A stretch of DNA of 64,000 nt. Source: Skeletonema tropicum. Its lineage: Eukaryota; Bacillariophyta; Thalassiosirophyceae; Thalassiosirales; Thalassiosiraceae. The notes beneath the pieces are model-generated. The model was given only the letters and a program-made list of their open reading frames with translations. It was not told where the DNA came from and ran no database searches. Shown here in pieces: positions 53,410-62,985 of the stretch. Location: contig CM074127.1 in the NCBI GenBank assembly GCA_037178625.1, positions 1,364,001 to 1,428,000 on the forward strand. The letters are read 5' to 3'. A program made the position numbers and the translations under genes. The stretch's first letter is position 1. The number at the start of each line of letters is the position of its first letter.

Positions 53410-56231
53410 TCTATTCATTTCCCACTTGGGAAGTTTGGCAATCTCCGCTGCCGAGGGGCCAGTGGAACGGACAGCCTTGGCTTCAGTAACGGCATCATTG
53501 AAAGACTTTACACTTCTGAAAATGCAGCCAATGATGCATGACGAGTGAATATACGAATCATGATTCAGTCATGACCATGGCGCATAAACTAACAAAGTCA
53601 CCAGAACTGCCAAGAGGAATTACTTGCAAACTCAACCAGGATGACCAATCACCTAGGCCTCTCCTTGATGCTGCTGCCCAATTTCGATAGCTACATTTCC
53701 ATCCTCTGCACCCACTACACCACTTCCAACGACACAAACTGAAAGTAACACTGGTTGATCGCATCCACGATAATCCAAGCGCTTGCAGTCGCCACCTTCC
53801 ACCTTCCGTATCGAGTCGGATTCTACTGGTAATCCTGCAGAACAACGGTATTGTCATGTCGAGAGAGTCCCAATGCAAGTTGACCAATTGTTATTTTGGA
53901 AAATATGAATCCCAATTTGTTGCCCACTAGATAACTAGCCATAATGACTTGGCACTTCCTTCTGCGGTAAGAAGATCAAAGATAAACTAGTCACAGCATT
54001 TATTGAATGTCCCAAAACGCTTCCTTGAGTTCATTGGCGCTTCCACATAATGCAGATCTTTCCATCCTTACTATACAGCCCGTCACGTAAATCGATGCTT
54101 GGGATGGCAGTTACGTTATGAGTTATGAGGCAAGACGATGATAAAATTGCAGTGTTGATGAGGATGACGGATGTAATGTGTATTTGCCCCGCCCGCCTGG
54201 TTCTGGTTGAATCTCCAGCCCTCCTCCTCCATTGTTGATTCATTCCATCAGCACTCTGTTTTTGAGAGTCATTGCTATCAGCGGCAGAATGAATGTCCAC
54301 CGTCCACCCTCAGTTGCCTCTCTTATGAGACAATGATACAACGTTGTGTGATGCTACATCGCTCGGTGCTCGGTGCCTATGGTACCTGTGCTGCTGTGTT
54401 TCCATATTCCCGTTTCTGCCCAAACTTGTCCCGTTTCTGCCCAAACTTGTCCCGTTTCTGCCCAAACTTGTCCCAGGTTGATATCTCATGCACGCTCATG
54501 ATGATTTAATAGGTTGAAGATCCAAGCGACGCATTCTTTCGCAGTCCATGGCAGGTAGTCGCTCGATTTATTGGCCTGTAGAAGTAATTGGGCGTCATAA
54601 TAGTACTGGAAATCACGTGTGGTGTGGGTGGCACGTCGGCAGGGTGTGACATGCCGCCGAGACCTAGCGACAAAAGGAGCTTGTATGGCAGGATGGCAGG
54701 AGATAATATATCTACAATGGTTGATGGACACTATATCTTTGATTTGCCTCTCTACAGTAATCTAGCATTCAGCTTAACGGTTGAAAGGGCGAAATATTTG
54801 GAGACGGAGCGTGTAGATGCTAATTCGGTTGCACAGTCCATCGTCAAAAGTGTCGAAAACTACGACTCCGCCAATAGGTAGGCTTGCTGAATTCAACTTG
54901 AACCGAGTTGCTGTTGCAAGAGGTGGGGAGCACAATCAGGCCCGTTATGATGAGGGAACTTGGGATTCATACTTCCAAGCCCCCGATTTCGACTGGAATA
55001 TCATCAAGCAGACTGAGCGTCAGTGTATGCTCGTGTTCTGTGACCTATTCTCTACCGGCTATGCCCATTCTGCTCACTTGCCGTCTTCTATCTATTTGGT
55101 GGTCTCCGCCGTGACAATGTTAGTGCTCTCAAAGCGCCCTACATCTTCCCCCACTTGAGAAATATGAAAAATGAAAGTGTTGCAACTAGAATGACAAAAA
55201 TTCTCCGCAATAATATTGAGCACGAGCTCCGTCGGAAAACGTTGTTCACGTCACGATCGATGAGAAAGGGCAGCATGACCGAGTTCCGGTTACACCGCCC
55301 GAGATCTATCTTACGAGGAGGAACTTGCTCGCAGTGGGCATACAATTCTACCCGCCAACACCTTTGGAGAAGACAATGCTTCTATGGGCATCAGAAGAGC
55401 ATCCCACCAAGAAGCAGAAGGCCACGGCAAGTACCCCTCCAGAATCAGAGACAGCCAATGCAGGTACCACCTAACAATCAGCCTACAATACCGTTGTGGC
55501 TAATGCCATCAAATCTACAGGGAACAATAAGACTGGTGGTGTTACTGTCCTGACTGAGTTGGAGAGGTTTGTGGAAGTTGGCACCATTAGTAAAAAACAA
55601 AAGGATTTTCTTAGTGCCGGCAGTGTGGGGCTTGTTTCAAAGTCCATCCTCAATGATATATGAAGAATGATTTGATTATTGGACTCCCTGATTATAATTC
55701 CCTGGGGTCTGAAGGGGCTAGGTATTGCAGGGGAGTGACTGCTACTGCCATGGTCATCACTGCCGAGCAGTGGAAGGAGTTGTGCAATTTGGAGCCGACC
55801 GATCTCGATAATGATATCAATCGCAGGTTGTCGACCTTGAAGTGCAAGCACAGCTTCATCAAAGCGACAAAAAGAAGCAAGGCAACATCAAGTATTCACA
55901 GTCTTGCCGAGAGAATTCAAAAGTTATGAAGAAACGGAAAGACGATGGTATGAGTGATTTAGAGACTAAGAACAAAATTCTTCGTGAGATTGGAATTCAA
56001 AGTGGACAGCAATCACTCCGTGATGTATTTTCTCGGAGAAGTTCTAGTACGTAGTTAATTGTTACTCCTATGTAATAGTTCAAAGTGGACAGCAATCACT
56101 CTGTGATATTGCTTGCTGGACCTGGCTGTGGCACGTGTATTATTGCTCTAGTAATAGGATGGATATCTACGAGTACTTGAATTTACTTTACTTTGACTTC
56201 TAAGTACTCCCCCTCCATGCATGCATTCATT
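53410..56231 (+). repeat. macrosatellite unit 5
   Basis: 2,822 bp; one extra A in the GACAAAAAGAAGC run near 55870 compared with units 1-4. Confidence 0.95.
54651..55663 (+). pseudogene. decayed recombinase-like gene, unit 5
   Basis: Same sequence and frame breaks as in unit 1. Confidence 0.5.
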
Positions 56232-57306
56232 TCTATTCATTTCCCACTTGGGAAGTTTGGCAATCTCCGCTGCCGAGGGGCCAGTGGAACGGACAGCCTT
56301 GGCTTCAGTAACGGCATCATTGAAAGACTTTACACTTCTGAAAATGCAGCCAATGATGCATGACGAGTGAATATACGAATCATGATTCAGTCATGACCAT
56401 GGCGCATAAACTAACAAAGTCACCAGAACTGCCAAGAGGAATTACTTGCAAACTCAACCAGGATGACCAATCACCTAGGCCTCTCCTTGATGCTGCTGCC
56501 CAATTTCGATAGCTACATTTCCATCCTCTGCACCAGCCACTACACCACTTCCAACGACACAAACTGAAAGTAACACTGGTTGATCGCATCCACGATAATC
56601 CAAGCGCTTGCAGTCGCCACCTTCCACCTTCCGTATCGAGTCGGATTCTACTGGTAATCCTGCAGAACAACGGTATTGTCATGTCGAGAGAGTCCCAATG
56701 CAAGTTGACCAATTGTTATTTTGGAAAATATGAATCCCAATTTGTTGCCCACTAGATAACTAGCCATAATGACTTGGCACTTCCTTCTGCGGTAAGAAGA
56801 TCAAAGATAAACTAGTCACAGCATTTATTGAATGTCCCAAAACGCTTCCTTGAGTTCATTGGCGCTTCCACATAATGCAGATCTTTCCATCCTTACTATA
56901 CAGCCCGTCACGTAAATCGATGCTTGGGATGGCAGTTACGTTATGAGTTATGAGGCAAGACGATGATAAAATTGCAGTGTTGATGAGGATGACGGATGTA
57001 ATGTGTATTTGCCCCGCCCGCCTGGTTCTGGTTGAATCTCCAGCCCTCCTCCTCCATTGTTGATTCATTCCATCAGCACTCTGTTTTTGAGAGTCATTGC
57101 TATCAGCGGCAGAATGAATGTCCACCGTCCACCCTCAGTTGCCTCTCTTATGAGACAATGATACAACGTTGTGTGATGCTACATCGCTCGGTGCTCGGTG
57201 CCTATGGTACCTGTGCTGCTGTGTTTCCATATTCCGTTTCTGCCCAAACTTGTCCCATTTCTGCCCAAACTTGTCCCGTTTCTGCCCAAACTTGTCCCAG
57301 GTTGAT
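56232..57306 (+). repeat. macrosatellite unit 6, truncated and most divergent
   Basis: First about 1,075 bp of the unit with small indels (CACCAGCCAC for CACCCAC near 56530; one C lost near 57235) and one substitution in the 21-bp triplicate. Cut by E2 after GTTGAT. Confidence 0.93.
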
Positions 57307-57704
57307 CTGGCCCTCGGGGCCCCAGGTCGGTGTAGCGTAGCAAATCTGGCCGGGCCACGGAGGTGCCCTCCTTACCCTGTCAGTCAAATTACCCAAAATT
57401 ACCCAAGCCATTTCTACAGGGAAACACGTAGGAATTAGTATCTAAGGATTTAGGAGATTTAAATCTGGTCCGGGACGTAGGGCTTTTAATTCCCACAGTA
57501 GAGCATACTGGCGGCTACAGGATACCTCTGCGCAGGAACTCAGTACCACCCTAATCTTGTGTACACGAGTTTTATTACGCACACCGTTCTAGCCAATTGG
57601 TTTCTTGTTTACAAGAAACGAGTGTCATTTACAAGAAAGAATAAAATTTTTCCCCGGTCAAAATTTTCTCAACCAACATTGCATACCGGTACAGCCCAAT
57701 AGCC

Positions 57705-58289
57705 TTACCCATCGAAGTAATTTTTGGGTAGTAGTACCCATCCTGACTTCTTCTCCGACCACGTGCTGTTAGGGAATTTGATCATGGTGCCAATTCTTTT
57801 CATGAGTTCCTCCCTATCTGGAATGAGATTTTCTTCCATGGCAGTCTTGTATGTTGTGTTGAGGATTTTGTCCACCATTTCTTCGTTGAATGTTTGTGCT
57901 GTATGCTCAGCTCTCTTGTGAAGGTGTTCTACCCACCTCTGCCGTTTGATCACTGCTTCACATAAATCGCCGCTCTTCTTCCTGGCGCAGTACTTTATCC
58001 TATCTTCTGAAATGCCTGTTCCGGTCCAGTGTATTGCGCTGTCCTGTGGGTGATTGCCGCACTCACCACCCCTGCTTCCAAGAGTCTTCCCCCTGCTAGT
58101 CGCAACATAAAGCGTTCCGCAGCAGTTCTTGATCTCCCACATGATGTCGGATGGGTCCATGACCATTCGTGTCCATCGATCGCCTTTCTTGAAACCAGCT
58201 TCTAACCCCTGGCAGCGATGGATTGTGATCGCAAAAGCCAGTTTCATTGGCATGAAAGTGGCAGTGCAACAGCCCCTATCGCATCTCAT
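57705..58289 (-). CDS. Pif1-like DNA helicase, C-terminal fragment in E2
   Basis: 194 codons from the first ATG; the frame stays open a few codons upstream (RTPFAM-type) before a stop, so a spliced 5' part is likely. It has LAFAITIHRCQGLEAGFKKG (motif V) and TLYVATSRGKTLGS (motif VI), and parallels the E1 fragment along its length (RGCCTA, DPSDIMWEI, DSAIHWTG). No Walker motifs. A possible 5' exon on the same strand with a start and GTAAGT donor (MSDGDTKNTSRFRK, near 58599-58640) lies upstream, but its downstream frame does not clearly meet this one. Treated as a remnant. Confidence 0.6.
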   Translation of the reverse strand: MRCDRGCCTATFMPMKLAFAITIHRCQGLEAGFKKGDRWTRMVMDPSDIMWEIKNCCGTLYVATSRGKTLGSRGGECGNHPQDSAIHWTGTGISEDRIKYCARKKSGDLCEAVIKRQRWVEHLHKRAEHTAQTFNEEMVDKILNTTYKTAMEENLIPDREELMKRIGTMIKFPNSTWSEKKSGWVLLPKNYFDG

Positions 58290-60202
58290 TGCAAATGGGG
58301 TTCTTATAAATCGCCACTCTTCTATTCGATGACATCACCCTGCTGAAGGAAGGTGTTAAGTGTGTTGTTGTTGTTGCTGTCATAGTTGCGCCGGATGGCT
58401 TCGTGTCTGATACCATTGGTGTCACCTATGTATGTGAATGTGAGAAGGAGAGAGTGAGAGTGGGAGTGTGAGAATGAGAGATTGAACAAGTAATGACATT
58501 CAGTTTAAAGAGTAAGGGTGGCGGGATCTTCCCGCTCAGTTGCTGCTGGCTTTGAATAAAATCAGTTGTTGATTGGCTTGGTTGAATGAATCTGCACTTA
58601 CCTTTCTGAACCTGCTTGTGTTTTTTGTGTCTCCATCAGACATCTGATTCCTTTATTACCCTGGACCTTAGTTGATTGTTAGTTCCCATGATTGTAGAGC
58701 ACTCATCTCTTCGGGAATGAGAACGTGTCCACAGCGGTCTGGTTGCTGTGACTTGTGGATCATCTCAGTTCAGTGACATCTTTACCAGTGTGTCCACAAA
58801 ACTGATACCATCGAAGCAGGAGAGCTTCACTGAAAAAAATTTGACCAGGGGAAAAAAATTAACAGTGGGCATGCCCGCTTACCCCCAAAATAATTTTCTC
58901 ACCCTGGAAACCACGTGTGTAGCAAATAAACATAAGACCCCATCGCTTGCCTTGAGAGGCCGGCCAGAAAAATCAAATAGCCTCCTCCAACACATCTATT
59001 TACCACTATGAGAACAAGATCTTACACTAATGGTATTCATATCTCTGCGACGACATAGGCACTGCAGAATAAAAGAATGAACTCACCAGTGCTATCATAT
59101 GCCAAAGGTTTGTTGCGGACATTCATCAATTCATCACGCAACAAGACCAGACCGATCCGCTTCTGTCAGAGGAGTGATCGAAGCAAGCTAAGTTTTGACT
59201 CACGTTCTATTTCAGACGTGTTTCGCTGATATGTATCCGTTGGTTGTTGCATGCCATTCAAGTTGTCTGCATTTGTTGCTGCTTGTTTTTATTTCGTGTA
59301 CGGAAGTGCATAGATATCATGATGTTGTTTTGTGCACCACATCTGTGAAGTTTGTTTGCCTCTATCCCACTGCTGAGCTTCCCGTTCCAGTTCCATCCTC
59401 TTGGCCGGCACTAGCATCGGCATCTGTAGCATTCAAAGGAGGACTTTGATTCGGCGTGGTAACGTAATGTGGATGCGGATACCACCGTCTCATTTGATTG
59501 TTTGCGCCATCAGTACGACACAAAAAGTGACAAGATTATTGATGAATTGCTGAATACGGTTGGAAGTGCCAATTATTATGAAGATTTATTTGTTGTGGTG
59601 TTGTCGCATATCGTTGTCCCAGCTGCTGCGTCCTATATTGTCACAATGATTATGTTGTCTGACTCTCGACCCGGCTGAAATGTCGATGTTGTGCGATGTG
59701 CCGAGACGGTAAAAAGATCTTTTTATGCGCTGATCGAGTAGATTGCCGCAGCAGATGGCAAGTTTTGTGCGGCCGTGTGCATATCACTGGCGAGGCTAAT
59801 ACATGGCGTTCAAGGTGGGCATGCTGCTTGTTGTTCGTTTATGTCAGCAGCAAGATATGGCCAGCCGAAGAACACCTTGATTTGAGTGCAACACCTACCA
59901 CGCATCTTGAGGCGGTGGCCGCCCGGAGGCCGGACAAGAAAAGTTGTGCAATTTCCCGTCTTTTGCGCGCCCTCGCTCCTTCGCATTTGTGTTTTGTGGT
60001 AGATGGTAATGGAACAGTTCGAACTTCAACCTTTTAACAAAAGAGCAGTCCCACTACCTGGTAGAGACAAGTAATTGTAAAAATAGGACTTTTTTAGTGT
60101 TGCATTGAAGTTGGAAAACTGCACAGAGCGTCGGCTGTTAGGTACTTTTTGCATAACATCACTTTAAAAAAAATGTGGTGAGAACCCCTGGTATATTGAT
60201 AC
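58290..60202. other. right part of E2 without a recognised gene
   Basis: About 1.9 kb. A purine-rich GAGAGTGAGAGTGGGAGTG stretch lies near 58450. Frames at 58748-59011, 59195-59449, 59469-59678 and 59696-60037 are open but show no domain. Nothing else recognised. Confidence 0.45.
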
Positions 60203-60231
60203 ATATCTCATGCACGCTCATGATGATTTAA
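60203..60231 (+). repeat. 29-bp remnant of the macrosatellite unit ending in TTAA
   Basis: Exact match to unit 1 positions 39192-39220 (ATATCTCATGCACG...GATTTAA). Divergence begins right after TTAA. Confidence 0.9.
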
Positions 60232-60751
60232 GGTTACGGGGTCGCTTGTTTTTAAGGGCTAGTACGCTCTAAAATAATGTGAGGGAGCCCTTACAGGTAC
60301 TTAGTCTTTTTTGTAGTGGTACAGTATGAGGCGTTTCACATCACCACCGATCAACCATCAAACCATGGCACAAAGTTAGCGCTCTCCACCCCATACGGCA
60401 CGTGTGTACTACGCCAAAATCACTGGGGTCGGTGAAATAACTACGACGGTAAATCATTACTAATACCATTAGCCGCCATTATTCGCTGGAATTCTATCAC
60501 TGGAACCTTTCGAATTTTTTAATTAATACACCCACCGTCGTCATTGCATCCGACGGTACATGCACCACTCGACACAACAGCATCCTCCCCTACACATCGT
60601 TGCGGCGCTCTTACTACACAAAAATTGTCACGGGCGCTTCACCTATCAATATACCATCGACCGCCGTCGGAATTGTCTCACTGGCCACCGCATAATTTGA
60701 AAACAACAGCGCTCCTATTGTAATTTGAAAATAATAATATTTATTCACAGC
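60232..60751 (+). promoter_or_regulatory. left terminus and leader of the Kolobok-like element
   Basis: 520 bases without a gene. Contains AAGGGCTAGTACGCTC...GAGGGAGCCCTT (inverted halves) near 60257-60293, and several CGACGGT/ACCGTCG words. Presumably terminal repeat plus promoter. Confidence 0.4.
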
Positions 60752-61822
60752 ATGAGTGAGGAGGGCGAGGAAAGACAACCAAAGAGGAGTAAGGGGGATT
60801 CAATTCAAGAGAAGAAAGAGGATAAAATGAAGGCCGAGGATATGTGGACACACATTGAGAACAATAAAAACTTGCTCAATCATATCAAGGCCAACAAAGA
60901 TGAATGGAAACAGGAACACTTCGCATATATTCGTGAATTTTGTTCCCATGTGCAGATGCACAAGAAAGACTTCCCCCTTGTTATGGGAGATAAATACCCT
61001 GATTATGAGAGCCCCCCGGCAACTGAGGGGAGTGGAATTGAGCTTACAATGGGATACATCACAAAGGTTGCGCGGAGGGAGGATACATCTTCCATCACCG
61101 ATGAACCGATCTTACAGGTTGTGGAACGAGAGACCAAGTATCGAGGATCTTCTACTGTCACTCAAGTACAATTTACTCATCTCACGTTGTGCGACGGTGA
61201 CGGCAACATTATTGTCGGACGTGTTGTTACTCACCTCACACACGAAGCAAGGAAGCTGGAAAGGGGGGACATAATCAAGTTACCAGTGTTCACAGAGCTG
61301 ACACACAGAATTGGCAACAGCAACCCAATGCCAGCTTTATTCATTGTCGAGTTTCGAAAGATTGGCTATGCTATAATCCCAGAGAATGTGAAGCAACAGC
61401 AACTATCGTGCGACCTGTCGAACTCATCCGACAAGTCTAATGATACTCCATCTGCGAATGATAATGATACTGCGGGCGGCAACCTGCAGAAAGATGTCTC
61501 CAATGCAAAGTGTGAATTTCCAAACCGTCTATGTTCCATCAACGGCATTCAAATGATTGTCTGCATCTGTAAATCACAGCCAGTTCATAGGTTGAACTTG
61601 AATACAATCCGAGAGGATTGTTACTTTGCAACAGAAGAAGTGGATAAAATGACAAACAGCCAGAAGAGATGCATGGTATATTGGTGGTATGCAACAAACG
61701 TCTATTCAATTTGTGGGAAGGGCAAGAGAATGATGCTTCCGGATTGCCTTGTGAATGCTGTACGAAACACATTCCCAGAAGAAGATGGGAAGTACACGGG
61801 ATACTGCTATGTATGTTCTTAA
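60752..61822 (+). CDS. Kolobok-associated accessory protein with P2X7-like C-terminal motif
   Basis: 356 aa from the ATG after ...TTCACAGC; the upstream in-frame TTG is not used. The N-terminus is charged and Lys/Glu-rich. The centre (about 85-210) is beta-rich with an OB-fold look (LQVVERETKYRG, TLCDGDGNIIVGRVV, GDIIKLPVF). The C-terminal about 70 residues read QKRCMVYWWYATNVYSICG then MMLPDCLVNAVRNTFPEEDG and KYTGYCY. This pattern resembles the P2X7-receptor intracellular domain that also occurs in transposon-associated proteins (xxGxGNRxxxPxCxVxxIRxxFPxxxGxYTGF). Possibly a nucleic-acid-binding helper of transposition. Assignment is by pattern only. Confidence 0.5.
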   Translation: MSEEGEERQPKRSKGDSIQEKKEDKMKAEDMWTHIENNKNLLNHIKANKDEWKQEHFAYIREFCSHVQMHKKDFPLVMGDKYPDYESPPATEGSGIELTMGYITKVARREDTSSITDEPILQVVERETKYRGSSTVTQVQFTHLTLCDGDGNIIVGRVVTHLTHEARKLERGDIIKLPVFTELTHRIGNSNPMPALFIVEFRKIGYAIIPENVKQQQLSCDLSNSSDKSNDTPSANDNDTAGGNLQKDVSNAKCEFPNRLCSINGIQMIVCICKSQPVHRLNLNTIREDCYFATEEVDKMTNSQKRCMVYWWYATNVYSICGKGKRMMLPDCLVNAVRNTFPEEDGKYTGYCYVCS

Positions 61823-61831
61823 ATACTTAGT

Positions 61832-62689
61832 TTACCATTCAATCAGTTTTATTGCTTTTCGGGGTTTCTTTGGTGTGGGGGCATTCACATTCCACTCGAT
61901 CGGATTCTTTAACCTCTTCGTACTTCTGGGCAAGGTACATTGCGGAGCTGTATGACCAGGTTGTCGACAAATGCCACACTTCCTGACTGTAGTTGACTTC
62001 TTCTTCTTTACTGAACTCTTCGCTGACTCACCCAATGGCACTTGGGCTCTGCGATAGCTCGTCTTCTTTGCAGCTTCCTTGCCCATTACTGACGCTCTCA
62101 TCAAAGATGTTCTCATGCGTTGTTTCTTTGCATCTTCACCATTCAGTCTCTTGCGATCTTCTTCACACCTCTTCGCCTGCTTCAGCATGCTTTCAATCTC
62201 AGCCGAAGTCAATTCTATACCAAGAAGTTCCGACAATTGCCGATGTGTCTTCTCCTTATTGCCCTTGCCAGTGACACAGACTGCCAACTCAGCCATTGCC
62301 TTCCATGCATCAGTCTGGTCCAAATTAAGTCGCTTTCCTTCAGAGTACATTGCTATTGTCCCGAACATTGCTTCGGACGCGTTGCTGCATCCATTGGATG
62401 CAATGCGTTCAATACTTTTCTCATTGAACATCGCCTTCACCACATCTTCAAGAATCGTCCGTGCCTTCAAACCAATGGACATATAGTGCCCATGGCGCTT
62501 GGTCCGATTGAGCGCCTCTGTCTCCAGTTGCTCTTCTGTCCAAGACGGATTCTCATTCTTCACTTGTAGATAACTGCAATACTTTGGCTGGAAACATTGC
62601 GAATGATCTCCGGAGTGATGTGGAACGGTAGCATACATCTGCTTTAAGCATTCTGTATGATTTGAAAGTGATGATACAATATTTTTCAA
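61832..62689 (-). CDS. Kolobok/Mutator-like transposase, C-terminal exon with zinc knuckle (5' partial)
   Basis: About 285 codons. The frame begins at a splice-acceptor-like CTAAG|TTG, with no ATG, so upstream exons are missing or displaced by the neighbouring retroelement. Motifs: HHSGDHSQC...CSYL near the start (the H-x-GDHS-x-C pattern of Kolobok transposases); then SNGCSNASEAMFGTIAMYSEGKRLN, matching the N..E....G.....GKR.N block of that family. A Lys/Arg-rich linker follows, and a CCHC zinc knuckle (CGICRQPGHTAPQC) about 55 residues from the end. Role: binds element ends and catalyses cut-and-paste at TTAA. Likely non-functional as seen, because the N-terminal catalytic part is absent. 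Confidence 0.6.
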   Translation of the reverse strand: MKNIVSSLSNHTECLKQMYATVPHHSGDHSQCFQPKYCSYLQVKNENPSWTEEQLETEALNRTKRHGHYMSIGLKARTILEDVVKAMFNEKSIERIASNGCSNASEAMFGTIAMYSEGKRLNLDQTDAWKAMAELAVCVTGKGNKEKTHRQLSELLGIELTSAEIESMLKQAKRCEEDRKRLNGEDAKKQRMRTSLMRASVMGKEAAKKTSYRRAQVPLGESAKSSVKKKKSTTVRKCGICRQPGHTAPQCTLPRSTKRLKNPIEWNVNAPTPKKPRKAIKLIEW

Positions 62690-62700
62690 CTTAGATTAGG

Positions 62701-62770
62701 ACGTTAATTACTTGAACGAGTAGAGTAATGAACTCGTTTCGGTTAGACCTTCATCGGCAAGTGTCAACGT
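62701..62770 (-). ncRNA. hammerhead-ribozyme-like motif
   Basis: On the minus strand, read 5' to 3': stem I strand ACGTT..ACTTG; core CCGATGA (canonical CUGAUGA with U4 to C); A plus stem II GGT-CTA-ACC; core GAAA; stem III CGAG...CTCG with the A15.1-U16.1 pair; cleavage site after GTT; stem I strand CAAGT..AACGT. All three stems pair perfectly in their central parts, and stem I has an internal loop as natural hammerheads do. The U4 change and an extra A before stem II may reduce or abolish activity. Confidence 0.6.
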
Positions 62771-62903
62771 GAGACAGCCCCAGGAGCGGGCTGTTCTAAT
62801 GAATCTTTTGTATAGTGGTGAACGGAGAAAAATGAAATGAACGGAGAAGTGAACGTCTTTTTCAGACGCGGTTCAATGTCTTTTCAGACAGGAGAAGCTT
62901 TTG

Positions 62904-62945
62904 CTCTCCCGAGCTGAGCTGCCGGAAGGCAGCTCCTCGGGAGAG
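62904..62945. repeat. GC-rich hairpin downstream of the reverse transcriptase
   Basis: CTCTCCCGAG...CTGCC-GGAA-GGCAG...CTCGGGAGAG: arms of about 19 bp with a GGAA loop and a small asymmetry. Possibly an RNA structure in the 3' region of the element. Confidence 0.75.
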
Positions 62946-62953
62946 TAAAAGGA

Positions 62954-62985
62954 GGGGAGCTCGATCAGTCAGGATCGGGCTCCCC
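62954..62985. repeat. second hairpin overlapping the RT stop codon
   Basis: GGGGAGC-TCGATC...GATCG-GGCTCCCC inverted repeat; the ORF end at 62965 lies inside it. Confidence 0.7.

Larger units (their letters stand above)
57307..60202. mobile_element. insertion element E2 with Pif1-like helicase remnant
   Basis: 2.9 kb inserted in unit 6. The left end CTGGCCCTCGGGGCCCC and the following AGGTGCCCT block match the left end of E1, and the same helicase C-terminus follows in the same orientation. Unit sequence resumes at 60203 with ATATCTCATG. Since the left side ends ...GTTGAT, a 2-bp AT is shared and could be the target duplication. The right end lacks the inverted GC-rich terminus seen in E1, so E2 may be truncated. 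Confidence 0.6.
38121..60231. repeat. tandem macrosatellite of a 2,821-bp unit, with insertions
   Basis: Unit starts (taken at the first base after the gap, TCTATTCATTTCCC) fall at 38121, 40942, 47768, 50589, 53410 and 56232. The period is 2,821 bp, except 6,826 where element E1 lies inside and 2,822 where unit 5 has one extra A. Units 1, 3 and 4 appear identical base for base as far as I compared them. Unit 6 has a 3-bp insertion (near 56533), a 1-bp loss (near 57235) and a point change, and is cut by element E2; its last 29 bp reappear at 60203-60231. Such identity implies very recent amplification, strong homogenisation, or assembly duplication. Confidence 0.95.
60232..62699. mobile_element. 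Kolobok-like DNA transposon (TTAA target), right end not seen
   Basis: Starts with GGTTACGGGGTCGC directly after a TTAA that belongs to the array unit; Kolobok elements duplicate TTAA. It carries two convergent genes whose stops are about 10 bp apart (60752-61822 + and 61832-62689 -), the second with Kolobok-type transposase motifs. About 62700 the sequence passes into a Penelope-like element, so the other terminal repeat is outside the window or has been lost. Confidence 0.6.

Noticed and set aside
38121..57306. Array as an integrated circular virus or as a CRISPR array
   Set aside because: No replication-initiator or capsid-like reading frame is visible in the 2.8-kb unit, and the unit structure (long identical units, no spacers) is not CRISPR. 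The decayed recombinase-like gene points to a dead mobile element instead.
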